Origin: Meconema thalassinum
Lineage: Eukaryota; Arthropoda; Insecta; Orthoptera; Tettigoniidae
Assembly (NCBI GenBank): GCA_946902985.2
Contig: OX336388.2
Coordinates: forward strand, 1,702,923,978 to 1,702,987,977
Direction: 5' to 3'
Length of the DNA stretch: 64,000 bases
Made by a program: the position numbers and the translations under genes. Position 1 is the stretch's first letter. The number at the start of each line of letters is the position of its first letter. This document shows, one piece after another, positions 1-12,400 of this stretch. The notes under the pieces are model-generated. The model searched no databases, was not told where the DNA came from, and saw only the letters and a list, made by a program, of their open reading frames with translations.

Positions 1-2140
1 ATTCATTTTACATTTAGACAAATCTAATATAGATGCACCAACATATACTGGTTGATTGTGAAAAATCTTTAGTCTACTCATCTCGATGACCATACATTGT
101 TCATCGAATATAATTCTATGTTTAAAATTAGCCTTAGCTATTAAAGACCTACCACCACGAGCTCCATGCCATTTGGTGACCCATTTGATGTCCCTTAACT
201 TCCTCACATTCATCAGTGAACGACCAAAAATTGCATTATTCATCAATTTATAAAAATTCTTTTCAAAATCATTTTTGGCTTGTTTTCGTTTCTCTGTGTT
301 CACATCAATATATGGTTTTAGCCATTGGCTCTGATTGAATTCAATTATTCTGTGAATACGATCTAATTTCATTCCTAGTTGAATACATTGCTTTAACAAT
401 CTATAATGCAAAACATAACGTTCTTTATTATCTAGGGTAGCCATTAGCTTTGTCAACTTTTCTGGACATAGAGGGTAATCTGAATGTTTGTCATGTAACT
501 CTTGAGGATAAGTCAAATCTACTTCCAAAATATATCCAATTTCTGAAGTATCATCAATAGTTAAAACATCAAAGCCTTCAACATTTGCAATCCATTTAAA
601 GCCACCCGTTGGAAGATATTCCATCATCGCATATCCATACAAATTATTAACGTCAAAGTACATTATGTAGGACTCTTGCTTTTTCTCATCATAAGTTTTC
701 ATATACTTATTATTAGCAATCGCATGTCGTGTTATACACTGAACATTTCCTCCTCGAATAGATCGTTCAAAAAAGTGTAACATATCAATATCTTGAAGCA
801 ATTCAAGTTGAACGTTGGTTATCTTTTTCATAGCACACCAAGACATAGATGGAGCAGTGTAAAAAATGAGCTGCATCAATGCCATAAGTTTCCATGCCAT
901 TCGATCTAAAATTTTCAAAGACATCCGCCAAAAGAAGTGTGTCAACTTTTAAATACAAATCTGCGTATTCTCCTAATGTTTGACAGGAAAACGTTTCCCA
1001 CACCGATTGAGCAAACTCATACTCTTCATTCGATATTGTTTGATCATTAAGGCTGCTATAAAACTTGGATATTTCAGGTAATTTAGTTTCGTTAAGAACA
1101 TCCATACTCGTGACGTATTCATAGGGAAACACACCTTTTCTCGCAGTAAGTCGAAACTGTGCATCATCATTAAAATAACGTCGTGTTATTTGCTTTGAAT
1201 CTTCGCTTAACGAAGATGAACATTGATCTAGTGAACAGGACAAGAAATTATATGTATCGAAAAATCTTAACTGAATGAATCCATTCTTAGCCCGTACATA
1301 CTTTGTAAACCCTTTGTAACGTTCCATATTCATCGCTAACAATTTTATATGACCAGGATTATGTAACACCTCTCCATCACGTTTCTCGCAAATTTCTTTA
1401 ATTATAAAATGTCCATCATAGGCGGTTAGATTATGAAATGCTATAGGCAAAACCTTTGTTACTTTGTAATTTAAATTACAACTATTGTGTGCGCTTCCTC
1501 TATATTTTCCAGTTAAGTGACAATGATCGCGTACTTTGAGTTCATTAACTGCAATCGGTTTCTCGCAAATGTGACACATTTTACTTGACAAAAATAATCT
1601 TTCTTCATTTTCGGTCATCTTTAACATTGGCTTAACCGATAAGTAATATGTTTGAAGTTTATCCACAATACTATAAAGTTCCTTTACAAACAATTCAATG
1701 CAATTATTTCCCCTAAAGAGCTTGAAACTGCACAATTCACTATCGAAATTACAATGAAGGTATAAAGAAATGCTGTAAGGAATATGTTTATGTGTTAAAG
1801 TAGAGTTATGAATGTCACTATTTGGAAAACAGGAGGAAATTGGAGACAAAACGCATTCAGTGTCTGCATATATTATAAATGGAACTGTATCTTTAACTCG
1901 GAATTCTGTAAAATTAACAAATCTTTGTTCATCAGTCGGCATTATGCTTTTTGCAACAGGAAACTGTTTACAGTCTGCAAAGTGAACATTTAACTCATCC
2001 TCAAGAAGATAATATGACAAACAACGTCTACATATATAAATCCTTCTCTGAGTGCTAGTGATGCTTGAACGCACAAGGCGAGCAAGATTTCTAATTAAAC
2101 AAAAGTGATAACTTTCACTGTTTCCAATCTGCAACATCAA
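1..2140 (-). pseudogene. Polinton protein-primed DNA polymerase B, partial and frameshifted
   Basis: The reverse strand encodes a family B polymerase of Polinton type. From 2140 downward I see a Cys/His finger (CRRCLSYY... ending H...C), the ExoI site as YADTE, a treble-clef-like CHICEKP...RDHCH segment, ExoII as FHNLTAYD and ExoIII as YLKVDTLLLADVFENF. The frame closes at 803, but the reading is picked up in another frame from about 860 and stays open to base 1. That part carries motif A (DVNNLYGYAM) and motif B (KLMNNAIFG, near 215-275). So there is one frameshift near 860. The first roughly 270 residues expected from the intact copy at 39618 are missing and replaced by tandem repeats, and the C-terminal end with motif C lies beyond the left edge. 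It is clearly diverged from the 39618 copy, so it is a different lineage. Confidence 0.85.
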
Positions 2141-2165
2141 TAAGTCTACACTCCTTTCATATACG

Positions 2166-3535
2166 GGGTAGTTTTCACCCCCCTGCTATTTTTCATCAAA
2201 AACAAAAGATCTTAGGTTCAATTATCATTTTTACCCGTTTAAGACCTTTTTCCCCACTGTAAAATCACTATTTACTGTTTTAGGGGTGACATCATCTATC
2301 CGGGTAAAAGCCTATGTCACAACGAATTTTTTAAGCTATTACACATAATTTTACGGTTCTTAGTTTCCAAGGTATCGATTTTTCAATTTTGGGGTGGTTT
2401 TCACCCCCCTGCTATTTTTCATCAAAAACAAAAGATCTTAGGTTCAATTATCATTTTTACCCGTTTAAAACCTTTTTCCCCACTGTAAAATCACTATTTA
2501 CTGTTTTAGGGGTGACATCATCTATCCGGGTAAAAGCCTATGTCACAACGAATTTTTTAAGCTATTACACATAATTTTACGGTTCTTAGTTTCCAAGGTA
2601 TCGATTTTTCAATTTGGGGGTAGTTTTCACCCCCCTGCTATTTTTCATCAAAAACAAAAGATCTTAGGTTCAATTATCATTTTTACCCGTTTAAGACCTT
2701 TTTCCCCACTGTAAAATCACTATTTACTGTTTTAGGGGTGACATCATCTATCCGGGTAAAAGCCTATGTCACAACGAATTTTTTAAGCTATTACACATAA
2801 TTTTACGGTTCTTAGTTTCCAAGGTATCGATTTTTCAATTTTGGGGTAGTTTTCACCCCCCTGCTATTTTTCATCAAAAACAAAAGATCTTAGGTTCAAT
2901 TATCATTTTTACCCGTTTAAAACCTTTTTCCCCACTGTAAAATCACTATTTACTGTTTTAGGGGTGACATCATCTATCCGGGTAAAAGCCTATGTCACAA
3001 CGAATTTTTTAAGCTATTACACATAATTTTACGGTTCTTAGTTTCCAAGGTATCGATTTTTCAATTTTGGGGTAGTTTTCACCCCCCTGCTATTTTTCAT
3101 CAAAAACAAAAGATCTTAGGTTCAATTATCATTTTTACCCGTTTAAAACCTTTTTCCCCACTGTAAAATCACTATTTACTGTTTTAGGGGTGACATCATC
3201 TATCCGGGTAAAAGCCTATGTCACAACGAATTTTTTAAGCTATTACACATAATTTTACGGTTCTTAGTTTCCAAGGTATCGATTTTTCAATTTGGGGGTA
3301 GTTTTCACCCCCCTGCTATTTTTCATCAAAAACAAAAGATCTTAGTTTCATTTATCATTTTTAGGTGTTTAACACGTTTTTTCCCCATAACATGACTATT
3401 TACTGTTTTAGGGGTGAAATGACCAATCCAGGTAAAAGCCTATGTCATCACCTATTTTTAAAGCTATAACGCCTAATTTTAGGGTTCATAGTTTCCAAGA
3501 TATTGAGTTTTCAATTTTGGGGGGGTAGTTTCACC
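2166..3535. repeat. 226-bp tandem repeat, six copies
   Basis: The marker ctgctatttttc recurs at 2183, 2409, 2635, 2861, 3087 and 3313, exactly 226 bases apart each time. The first five units are nearly identical, differing at a few bases such as tttaagacc versus tttaaaacc. The sixth has many substitutions and merges into TIR-like sequence near 3530. The unit includes ttagtttccaaggtatcgattttt, which resembles the outer part of the intact Polinton TIR (ctagtttccaaaatattggatttt, near 54500). Small open frames inside it are periodic artefacts. Confidence 0.95.
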
Positions 3536-3539
3536 CCAT

Positions 3540-4330
3540 AAAGGGGGACGTCGCCCCAAGTGCTAGGACCCCTCATACAAGTCCCTAGCATGATTGGTTC
3601 ACGAGATATTAACAAAAGTGTAGTTAGGCCCTTTTGACAAGAAAATAAATGAATGATACTTTCAAAAACGAGGTGTCACCCCAAGTGATAGGATACTGCC
3701 TATGGGAAAATCCCATCCTGGGTTCAGAAAATATTAACAAATGTGTAGTTAGACCCTTTTGACAAAAGCCACCGGTGTGCATACATACAAAAATTGCTCT
3801 TTCACCCCAGGTAAGGGTAGTTTTTATTTTGGGGGTTGACATACCTCATTCATACAAAAGGAGAATTCACTACGAGTCCTATGACACCCCATATGTTTAC
3901 ATCGCATTATTGGTTAGCGAGATACTAAAAATCGAATGACCTATTAGTTTTTTGTTTTTTTAATAAATTTTTTAAAAAGCCTCATCTATAAAGAATCTTT
4001 TAAAAATTCCGCTCTCTTACAAAAGCCCTCAAGTGCGCATGCATACAAAAATAACCACTACTTAACCTCCGGGTAAGGGTAGATTTATTTTGGGGTGGAT
4101 ATACTCCCGTCCATAGCAAGGGGTGGTTCACCACAAGTCCTACGACACCCTATATGCATCGTTCTAGCCTTACAAGCTCATTAAATTCGCCAAAATGTCA
4201 AAAAAGCACGTTTACCTCAAATTGCGTTTCCAAATTCCACCCATTTTAAAAAATTACCTCACCATCAAATAGAGCGGGAAAAATAGCATTTAAACGAACC
4301 CTCACTCAACCCTAGTCCTCGCCCGCCACC
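3540..4330. repeat. Polinton terminal-repeat-like region
   Basis: This block repeats the theme gacgtc-cccc-agt-cta-gga-c...cctagcatgattggttcacgagatatta, with copies starting near 3548, 3665 and 3860. The same theme forms the TIRs of the intact Polinton (for example 54140-54190 and 54270-54330) in the same orientation relative to the terminus. It is diverged and has no recognisable outer end. Sequence from about 4200 to 4598 shows no gene; it may be the rest of the TIR or the 3' tail of the adjoining LINE. Confidence 0.6.
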
Positions 4331-4598
4331 AAACATTTCCCAACATAGCCATACGTATTCAAGCACACACGCGACTTGCAAGAGAACATACACTACCCCA
4401 CTACCCGCGAATAACCTTTTGTTTTGGTGCTCACACTCGCATGGGTGTCAGATGACAGTTAGCATCCTAATAAACATCCTCCATGACGTCAACACCCATT
4501 AACTTTTTATCACCATCGCACAAACAAGCCAAAGGGTCAACCTCTTCCCACGCTAACACGTGCACTGCACATGCTCGCTCCTGGACCACGTGCTCGCT

Positions 4599-6776
4599 CT
4601 AAGGACCCATGACGTCATCCCATGACGTCATCAGGATTACGCAATTTCTGGTCATGATGATGCAATATTTAGAGTCTAACAAACACTTACTACTATGGAG
4701 TCTGCTGTTTGTTGGTATATGGTCATGGATTACTTTATACCAACTTTCCTTCGCTGCGCTGGGAAGAATGCGATTGGAGACATTCCTCCAGACTCGATTC
4801 CAGTTGACGATCAATGCGGATTGCATAATTCTGGGGGCAACATACTGTTGTGCCATGATAGAACGATACAGATTTTTCGTTGAGATAGACCTGATGACGT
4901 CTTGTGGCACGTAGCTGAGTTCAACTCTCAGATACCGGACATGAGGTGCATGATGATTGATATCATAATAAGCAGGTGGGTTCGAGCAGTCATAGGGACT
5001 ACACCATCTCCGTAGGAAGTTATGTGACTCATCGGTCCCGAAGCCTGTAAGCAGTTGCAGGTGTCGTTTGAGGAATAAGGTTCTAGCTTTCTTTTCAACG
5101 TCGATGAGTCCCAGACCTCCCTGGGATTTATGCAATGTTAATGTGCTGCGGGAAAGACGTAATAGAGCTCCTTGCCAAATAAACCATCCGACGGCGGAAA
5201 TAATACGTGTACCCACCATTTTTGGCATAGGAAGAATTTGACTGAGATACCATATTTTGCTTAAGCTGAACATATTCACGTACATTGTTCGTTGGTGTAA
5301 GAGGAAGGAGCGGTACCGCACTTGTTGCAAGGCACCACGCACAGAATGTAGGGCAACGTCCCAGTTCTTTTTAATCATTTGGTGTACACTATTCAAGAAA
5401 GATATGCCTAATATTTTGAGTTCTGAGGCGATCGTTACCCACGCCGGGAGAACCCCTTGGACGCGGTCCAATTTCCCAATCCACATCGCCTTTGTTTTTC
5501 GTCGGTTCAGCCGCGCACCAGAATATCTCCCGTACTCATCTAGGTCCGTGAACAATTGCTGCATGTCAACGGTTCGATCCACCCCAAGGGTGACATCATC
5601 CGCATATGCAAAAATACTGATCTCCGTGCCATTGAAAGATGTATGGAGATTACAAAGAAGGGGTTCCAGAGATAGAACATAAAGAAGCATGGACATCGGA
5701 CACCCTTGCCTGACTCCACGATGGATGAGGAGCGGCCGTGTGAAATACCCATTTACACTCACTTTTGAAGATCCACCATGAAGAATTTTGCTCACGAGGG
5801 CAATAAACCGCATATCGAAGCCAATAGCTTGAAGAGTCGCAACGATGTATTTATGGTTTACCCTATCAAAGGCATGGTCAAAATCCAGTGATAATAACAG
5901 TTTCTTCTTATTGACGACCAGCGACTCACTAATGACATCGCGAATAGCACATGTAGTGTTGACAATGCACCTGCCTGGTACCCCACCCGATTGGTGGCGA
6001 GATGTGGCTTCCTCCATAAAGGCCTGAAGTCTCGTTTTCATACATTTCGTGAAGATCTTGTAGTCAAAGTTTAAAAGCGTCAGTGGGCGAAAGTCCCTGA
6101 GCTGTGTTGGTTGTGTAATTTTTGGGACTAATACCACCAGGCCATCTTTCAGGGTGTCGATATTTCGTCCAGGACGACAAGCATCATTCACTATGGCTGT
6201 AAGTTCATCGCGAATGGTGGTCCAAAACGTCATGTAGAAAGCTCTCCCCAGGCCATCAGGACCAGGACTCTTGTTTGGCGCACTGTGGCGTATGGAGGTA
6301 TATATTTCTTCGGCGGTGATGTCCTGGGTCAAGCACTCTTGTTCTCTGTGCAAAAGTCTTCCTCGTACACCATCGAAGAACGGATGCTGGTGGTGAAGTG
6401 GGACTGGGGCGTCGTCTGTATACAAGGACTGAAAGAAGTTCTCTACCGTTTCTGTGATTAAGGTATGACTAGTCACCATTTGTCCCTCAGGTGTCATAAT
6501 GCGGTTGATGTACTTCTGACGGCCTTTGCGGCACGCCCGTATAAAATGATAAACGGAGGGTGCCTCTGATGCCAGATGTTGATGATCTTGTGCTTGAAGT
6601 TTGAGTCCTTCCAATGCTTTGCGCTGCAGCGTGAGGAGCTGCGCTCGGATTTTCTTTATTCGGCGATATGTATTAGGGTTGGTAGGGTCTTCATTGTATA
6701 ACTGTCGTAAACATTTATAGTAGAAATCTGTCGTCTGATGGATGTGGCGTCTTCTCTCGGCACTGTAGGCCTTCAA
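4599..6776 (-). pseudogene. LINE reverse transcriptase and C-terminal domain
   Basis: This 725-codon frame holds the LINE reverse transcriptase, which copies element RNA into DNA at the target site. Visible motifs are PNKSPGPDGLGRAFY (finger region), DFRPLTLLNFDYKIF, LLLSLDFDHAFDRV (first catalytic Asp), RGVRQGCPMSMLLY, and FAYADD near residue 390 (the Asp pair). Downstream are GARLNRRKTKAMWIG and GILGISF-type motifs, then a long thumb and C-terminal region with W..VW and KESWYKVIHDHIPTN. The frame ends at 4599 without the usual distal CCHC-like motif, so the C-terminus may be cut or frameshifted. The upstream end is detached from the endonuclease by a break near 6780-6812. Confidence 0.88.
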
Positions 6777-6812
6777 TAACCTAACAGCTCTGGGTTTCGC
6801 ATACTTCAGCCA

Positions 6813-7745
6813 TCACTCAAGAGTATCTTGAAACCGTTGAATGTGGCGTTTCCAGTTATGCCATTCAGTGGCAAAGCTATCTTTCATGTCCAAGTGTGTC
6901 AGAATAGAATCATTTAACCTCCATGTTCCTCTCCCACGGCGAGGTCCCAGTTCTGGTTGGCGAATCTTGCACAGATACGCACAATGGTTTGAAAACTCCA
7001 CCGGGCATACATCTGTTTCTCTCACGTGTTCTTTCAATTCCCCGCTGACATATATTCTATCCAGTCGAGAAGCACCATTATGGTAGTAGTACGTGTAACC
7101 GGCTGACCCCGACGGCTTCAGTTCCCATGTGTCTTTTAAGCGTAACCCTTGTATTAACGCAGATAGTGCAGGGCAGCCCTGAAATTGGCCACTTTGGTCT
7201 TTGGGCGATAGCACTGCGTTAAAATCCCCACCGAGGATTATATTGCCGGTATGATTATGGAGAAGTGGGAGAATATCTGTGGTATAGAAGAGCCGGCGTT
7301 GTATCCTGGCCTGCGAACCAGAGGGAGCATATACATTGACGATCAAAAGATCTCGAATACGGATACTGATTCCGCGTGAGTTGACTAACTGGACTGGATC
7401 CGCCTATGGTATATGGTCCTTAATGTAGATAGCTGTACCACGTTTGTGCTCATTGACATTAACTATTTTATCATAGCCAGAGATGGTAAGGAGGTCTTCA
7501 GTAGCCACTTCTTGCAACAGAACAATATCCACATCTTGGTCTCGTATAAGGTTGCGTAAGAGCGACTGTTTACTAGCAGTTTGAATGCAATTTACATTGA
7601 GTGTCATTAGCGTGTATGTCAACAACATCGTCAGATAGATAGACATGTTTTTTTTAACCGAAATAAACAAGATGGAGATGGGGTGGTCTTTAACGCTTGT
7701 CACTCGACTTCCCGCCTTGTAGTCGGGGGTCCCTGACACCCGCAT
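6813..7745 (-). pseudogene. LINE endonuclease domain, broken into two frames
   Basis: Two reverse-strand frames (7404-7745 and 6813-7346) together form an apurinic/apyrimidinic-type endonuclease, the enzyme that nicks the target for LINE insertion. The first carries LNVNCIQTASK and VDIVLLQEV (Asn and Glu of the active site). The second has VNVYAPSG, ILGGDFNAVLSP and SRLDRIYVS. The usual final SDH is read here as SNH (VEFSNHCAYLCKI), which would remove a catalytic Asp if the read is true. The gap 7347-7403 contains the frame change. It lies between ORF1 and the reverse transcriptase, as expected. Confidence 0.85.
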
Positions 7746-9025
7746 AAGGCTTGTGCGTTCCCTCTTTTGACGCCCGGATTGTTTTAGCTTTGGAGGAGGT
7801 TTTCAAAGGTGCCTGTTCTTTAGGAGTTAGTTCCTTGTTGTCCATGATCTCCTGGTCCCGTGACCCCGTCTCTTCTGTATCCATGTGTCTGGAGGGGTCG
7901 TCTTCTATTTCATCCAACCAACGTATACCAGCGGTCTGTGGTTCACAACTAACTATGGACTGGTTTGAGGGTGGCATACTGGTAGCATTGTCTCCTGAGG
8001 TCACGCCTTCTGTGACCGCATCAGGGCTGGCAGTGCTAGTGTCAGGTTTCTGGTCAGTTTTAGGAACTAGAGAATTGGCCGCCCTACCTAGACTGCCATT
8101 GGTGTATTGGCTAGTATCAGACAAACCTGGCAACGCTGGCTGCCCGTGGAGTTCCTGTTGTGATGTGAGAGTATGTTGATGTTTACTAGTGGAGGTCAAT
8201 GGCCCAGCTGGTTGCGGCGATAAGGCGGTGAAGTGAGAAGGCGACACGTCCATTGTGTCTTGTGCTACAGCTGACGTATCAAGTGGGGCAAGTTGTTCGG
8301 CAGAAATACTGACGTTAGATGAACAAGGTGCCGATAAGGCAGGCGAGACAATGTCACTGTCCTTGTTGGCTACAATTTCACTGAGAAGCTTAGGCCCGGT
8401 TTTATTTTCAGTTTCACCGCGCCTCACTGGGCATTCCTGTCTAAAGTGATCAGTGGCATTACAATAAAAGCATGATCGAGGTTGTCCATCATACACCACC
8501 TGTGCTTTGTAGCCATCGATAGAAATAATGGGTGGAATTGCAGTTTTTAGTTCAATCCGCATAGCCCGAATACCACTCAAAATATTGAATAGCTGACCAT
8601 CGTTCGTTTCTAATTTCACGAACATTCCCGTACTTACTAAAGTACGACATTATCCGGTCATTCGGCAGTTCAATGGGAAGGGTCATGACTCGGATGAGTT
8701 TGCTGTCAACATCCGCACAAGTTATAATTACCTCAGATATAGAGCCATTAAATTTCCGTACCTGGGATTTTCCGTTGGTACTGTTGAGGACCTTCTCCAT
8801 CAGTAGTTTGCTGGTGAACTTGATGAAAACAGCAGCTTCCAGATTGTCTAGTTGAATGGCTTCTAATTGGTCCACGTTGAGTTTTAGGGTGTACTGAATC
8901 CACTCATGTATTTCTGCAGGGCCTGGTTTATTGGCCTTGTCGGAGAAAGCACATTTTATGGTGTTTTTCCTAATACTGTTGGTTGCCATTTTGACTGTAC
9001 TTGAAAAGACTTGAAAGTTAGACAC
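7690..9025 (-). pseudogene. LINE ORF1 (RNA-binding, CCHC knuckle), frameshifted
   Basis: Two overlapping reverse-strand frames (8552-9025, then 7690-8625) read as one ORF1 with a frameshift near 8600. The N-terminal part has an RRM-like fold pattern (AAVFIKFTSKLLMEKVL, IRVMTLPIELPNDRIMSYFSKYGNVREI). After the shift comes YDGQPRSCFYCNATDHFRQECP, a single CX2CX4HX4C zinc knuckle, then a long Ser/Thr/Pro-rich, poorly conserved tail with basic ends. Such proteins coat LINE RNA. The likely native start is the Met of MATNSIRK a few codons inside the 9025 frame. The tail overlaps the endonuclease frame by some 55 bases. Confidence 0.8.
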
Positions 9026-9252
9026 TCGAATACGTAACTCACAACGAAGCAGAGCGCAGCGAACCGGTCGCTGCCGGGGTTCAGACCGGACTGGCGATGG
9101 CTGGGTGGGTTACATACAGAGGAGGAGGAAGCATCTATTAAAACATCATTCCCTGATTTACTTCTCGTTGTTTGATAAGGTATTTTGGCTAATTCATGTA
9201 CTATAGAGAATATTATCGCTCGTTCTACTTTCATTCAGTGCTACCATTCTGT

Positions 9253-9640
9253 TTTAGACCACCTCGTTGTGTAGTGCCTAGCGTTCTTGGCTGTCGCCCC
9301 GGAGGTCCGGGTTTGATTCTCCAGCTCTGCCAAGAAATTTAATTCTCAAGTGAGGGCTGGGACGGGGTGCACTCAGCCTCTTGAAGCAACTTAGTAGAGG
9401 AGGGTTCAATTCCCACCTCAGTCATCCTGGAAGTGGTTTTCCATATTTTCCCCACTTCTAATCCAGGCGAATGCCAGGATGGTTCCTAACTTAAGGCCAT
9501 GGCCGCTTCCTTCCCATTACAATCCCCAATTTACAAACACACTAGTTCAGCCATAACAATAACACAGACACAAATTCCACACACAAATACAAGACCACGA
9601 TCTCGTAGCCCCTAATATAAGCAACAACCATTTATATTTG
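9253..9640 (+). mobile_element. tRNA-derived SINE, family A
   Basis: The head looks like a degenerate tRNA (gaccacctcgttgtgtagtgc as A-box region; ggtccgggtttgattctcc as B-box region). The body has ggcgaatgccaggatggttcct and the tail tcccattacaatcc...ccacgatctcgtagcccctaa. The same head, body and tail recur at 18713-19040, which supports calling a family. An extra segment near 9370-9420 is absent from the second copy. Confidence 0.75.
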
Positions 9641-10377
9641 CATTTTATATTTGCTTAGGCCCTTCATGGGCTGTATAGTGTCAGGGGTTGACTTTGTTGT
9701 TGGTTGACTATTCTTGTAGTTCCATTTAGAAGTATTTGCATTTTTTTAACATTATGTCTTACCTCAGCTTTATTTATGTCTGTATTTTTAGCTACTGTCT
9801 GTTCGCGTTGCTTGTAGCGAAGTACGTCAGGGTTTCATATTGAATTTGTGCCTTATTACATAAAAACCTGTAATTTCTGGTAGAATTTAATCAATTATGC
9901 GAATGTTTGTCTTCGAATTTGCCGCTATTTCGATGGCGTTATGCCCGCCAGTCGCTACAGCTGTTCCCCCACGATTTCCGCCATCTTGGATTTGATGTTA
10001 CGGTCTGAGATATTGTAGTCGGTCTTGTGGTGCGTTGCCCAATGCCAGGAGAGAACAGTTGAGTACGTGACGAGCCTAGCTCGGGCAGTGAGAGACGCAG
10101 TCTGGCGACATCGCAGAGAATGATCGTGTCTCACTCTGCACAGAACGCTCTCTGTCACCCGCCTTATTTTACGTTCTCCACTCTCGTTTTGTTTTTGTTT
10201 TTAATCTTTTTATTATATTTCCAATAGGCTGTTTTCTTATTTAGGCGTTCATATCATGTTTTAAATTAAGCAATGGATTTGTATTATTAACTATTTTACG
10301 AGGGGGAGGCGACCTACAGTAGTGTTACAGTCCGAATACTTCCCCTTAATTTATATGTTTTATAAGCAGCAAAATTA

Positions 10378-10411
<34 letters not shown>

Positions 10412-12180
10412 GTGTATATTTAAATTATCATATAGATTCTGGATTTATTCCATAATTTCATTATATATATAAGGGTTTTAATTATTGTTTAGCGGAAGTT
10501 ATAAAATGGAAATTTAAGTTAGATTCATGGTAGGTTATATTTTATACAAGACTTGATTGGGATATGTTTCGTTCAGCGTGTCGTCAGCTTCGCCACAGGA
10601 TGTCTGCCGAATATAGACATGACTTCCAAGAATTATGTACAAACTTTCCGGGTGATGCGAGGCTCGGAGACAATGACGCCGATTTTGAAATTACAACCGA
10701 AGCTATACCACGTGGGTGAATTAACGAATGAAGGAGGAAATTGTCAACTTGTGAATATGGAGAGGGAAGATACGTCATCCCTACCCCAAATATGATTGGA
10801 GAAGAGCTTCGGCGAAGAGGGAGTATTGCAGTCACATAAAACCGCTGTTCATCCGCTCTGGAGAGGACTCTTACTTTGACTTATGTCATTGACTTTTAGA
10901 GCAGTGACATAATCTACATATTGCACGTATGTTAGAATGTCAACCTTTTAGTTACCAAGTTTAAAAGTTAGAACTATGTCTGACGTGAAATTGATTAGTG
11001 TCTGGATCACATTCACAAAGGTGAAATGTGGGTTTTTACCATTCAATCCAGTCAGCCAGGAAATGGGATTCATTAGTTCCCGACCTCAATAAGATAAAAT
11101 CTACAAGATTTGAAGAACGAGCTATCTACATTCCATATGACAGCAGAGGAAATTCATCACGACCAGAATGAAGCAGAAGAAAGTGAGTCCGATACAAAGT
11201 TCCGATCAAGTCTCTGTAATTTTTTTGGGCAAATTTGATTCCAGCTTTCGTTTAAATTCATTAAATTCACGTTCCATTTTGTAGCTTTCGCCAATTTAAT
11301 GTAACTTCCAGATGTTTTTTGTAAATTCATTTGTTTCTCTTTTCACGTCTTTTTGCTGCTTTAATTTTGATTAATTTAATTTTGTTCTTAAGTAATGGTA
11401 GGACTTTCATTTCCAGTAGCTAGCTTTAAACATAAGGCATACCTTCTCCCCGTAACGATAAAACAATTGGTTAATGGCACAGCTATACCACGGCTTGGGA
11501 GAAAGAGGTTTCAAGTGCTCTATTTAACATTCAAATTCATTTAAATACTTTGGCACATCTAAGGTATTAGATGTCCTGGCGCCCACACGAGCAGATCATA
11601 ATCTATGATAACGAGCAGGTAAGAAGTAAGTATACTGTTGGAGGTGTGTGTAAGGCGGTGTGTATTCTTGTTGAGTTTTCTCTACGGTAATCCAGGAGAA
11701 CACAATATTGGAGACCCGTCAGGAATTTAACGTTTGGTCATTTAGAAGTACTAGCCGGAACGTTACATTTGGACGCCCAACTGTGGAGCTTCTTATATAT
11801 GTATATTCACGTGCGAGGTTGGCACCGAAACGTTACACCAGATCTTCACTTCCTTAAAACAACAATCATTATTATCATTACATCGTCGACATCCAGCTGT
11901 AGAGACCATCCACCCCTTCCCGATCCCGTAGACACGGGAAAAATACATAATAATAATAATGTTCTTGGTTGTTCGCATTTGCGAATAAATTAATTCATTA
12001 ATTTTGCAAGTTTACGTAATTTATGTCAGTCAGACAGATTTTTTTTCATAACCTATTCGGTCACCGCGTGTTCGTGATCTTTTATTTTGTATTAATGCTT
12101 CTAGTTCAAATTAAGTATATTGTAAATTACTTATGTATTATTTCAGAAGCCATGCTCGCTTTTAAGACATTTCTCCAAGT
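9641..12180. other. Gene-free stretch with a (TTA)n tract
   Basis: No coding frame or familiar element is supported here. It contains a TTA microsatellite at about 10379-10411 and general AT-rich sequence. Short open frames near 9955 and 10553 have no recognisable protein features. Confidence 0.4.
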
Positions 12181-12219
12181 GTTTTAGAGTGACATTACGT
12201 TCGTTCCAAACGCAAACTG

Positions 12220-12400
12220 GACTCCATAGCTTCGCTCTCATTGGCCGGCCTCCAAGCTTCGGCCAATCACCGCACGTCTTCTTCACTACGTGCCATGGAA
12301 TGTCTGAGAACATCTTCCTGCTGGCTATTTAAACGGCAGGCCAGCTCGGATCTTTGTGATTTTCCTTGCAGTGGTTAAGCTGTTCACCAGTCTTGTTTAC
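12220..12400 (+). promoter_or_regulatory. Promoter-like segment (CCAAT and TATA-like motifs)
   Basis: The segment has two CCAAT-type motifs in opposite orientations (ctcattggccgg near 12237; ggccaatcaccg near 12261), then ggctatttaaacggc near 12325, a TATA-like box, and a GC-richer stretch in an AT-rich background. No recognisable coding frame follows. It could be part of an old LTR or a real promoter; no LTR ends were found. Confidence 0.25.

Larger units (their letters stand above)
1..4330 (-). mobile_element. Decayed Polinton/Maverick end (older copy)
   Basis: Three blocks seem to belong together: a reverse-strand protein-primed DNA polymerase B fragment (1-2140), a 226-bp tandem array (about 2166-3530), and about 0.7 kb (3540-4200) resembling the terminal inverted repeat of the intact Polinton at 36906-54861. 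In the intact element the polymerase starts 2.7 kb inside a terminus and points inward. Here the polymerase points left and the TIR-like block lies to its right, so the element terminus would be near 4.2-4.6 kb. No 6-bp target duplication is visible, and the other end is outside the window. The right limit is approximate because a LINE follows directly. Confidence 0.7.
4599..9234 (-). mobile_element. Non-LTR retrotransposon (LINE), reverse strand, degenerate
   Basis: In reverse orientation the region gives ORF1 with a CCHC knuckle, an apurinic-type endonuclease, a reverse transcriptase and a C-terminal domain, in the standard LINE order, over about 4.6 kb. Frames change at several points, so this copy is dead. 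The clade is not resolved. The RT motifs (LLNFDYKIF, GVRQGCPMSMLLYVLSLEPLL, FAYADD) suit the Tx1/L1-like or Daphne/Crack-like groups. Neither a poly-A tail nor a target duplication is evident, and the 5' limit (9025 to 9240) is uncertain because a SINE follows. Confidence 0.85.

Noticed and set aside
2166..3535. CRISPR-like array
   Set aside because: The whole 226-bp unit repeats with no unique spacers, in an insect-type transposon context.
4609..5682. Plus-strand frames across the LINE reverse transcriptase
   Set aside because: Shadows of the reverse-strand 725-codon coding frame.
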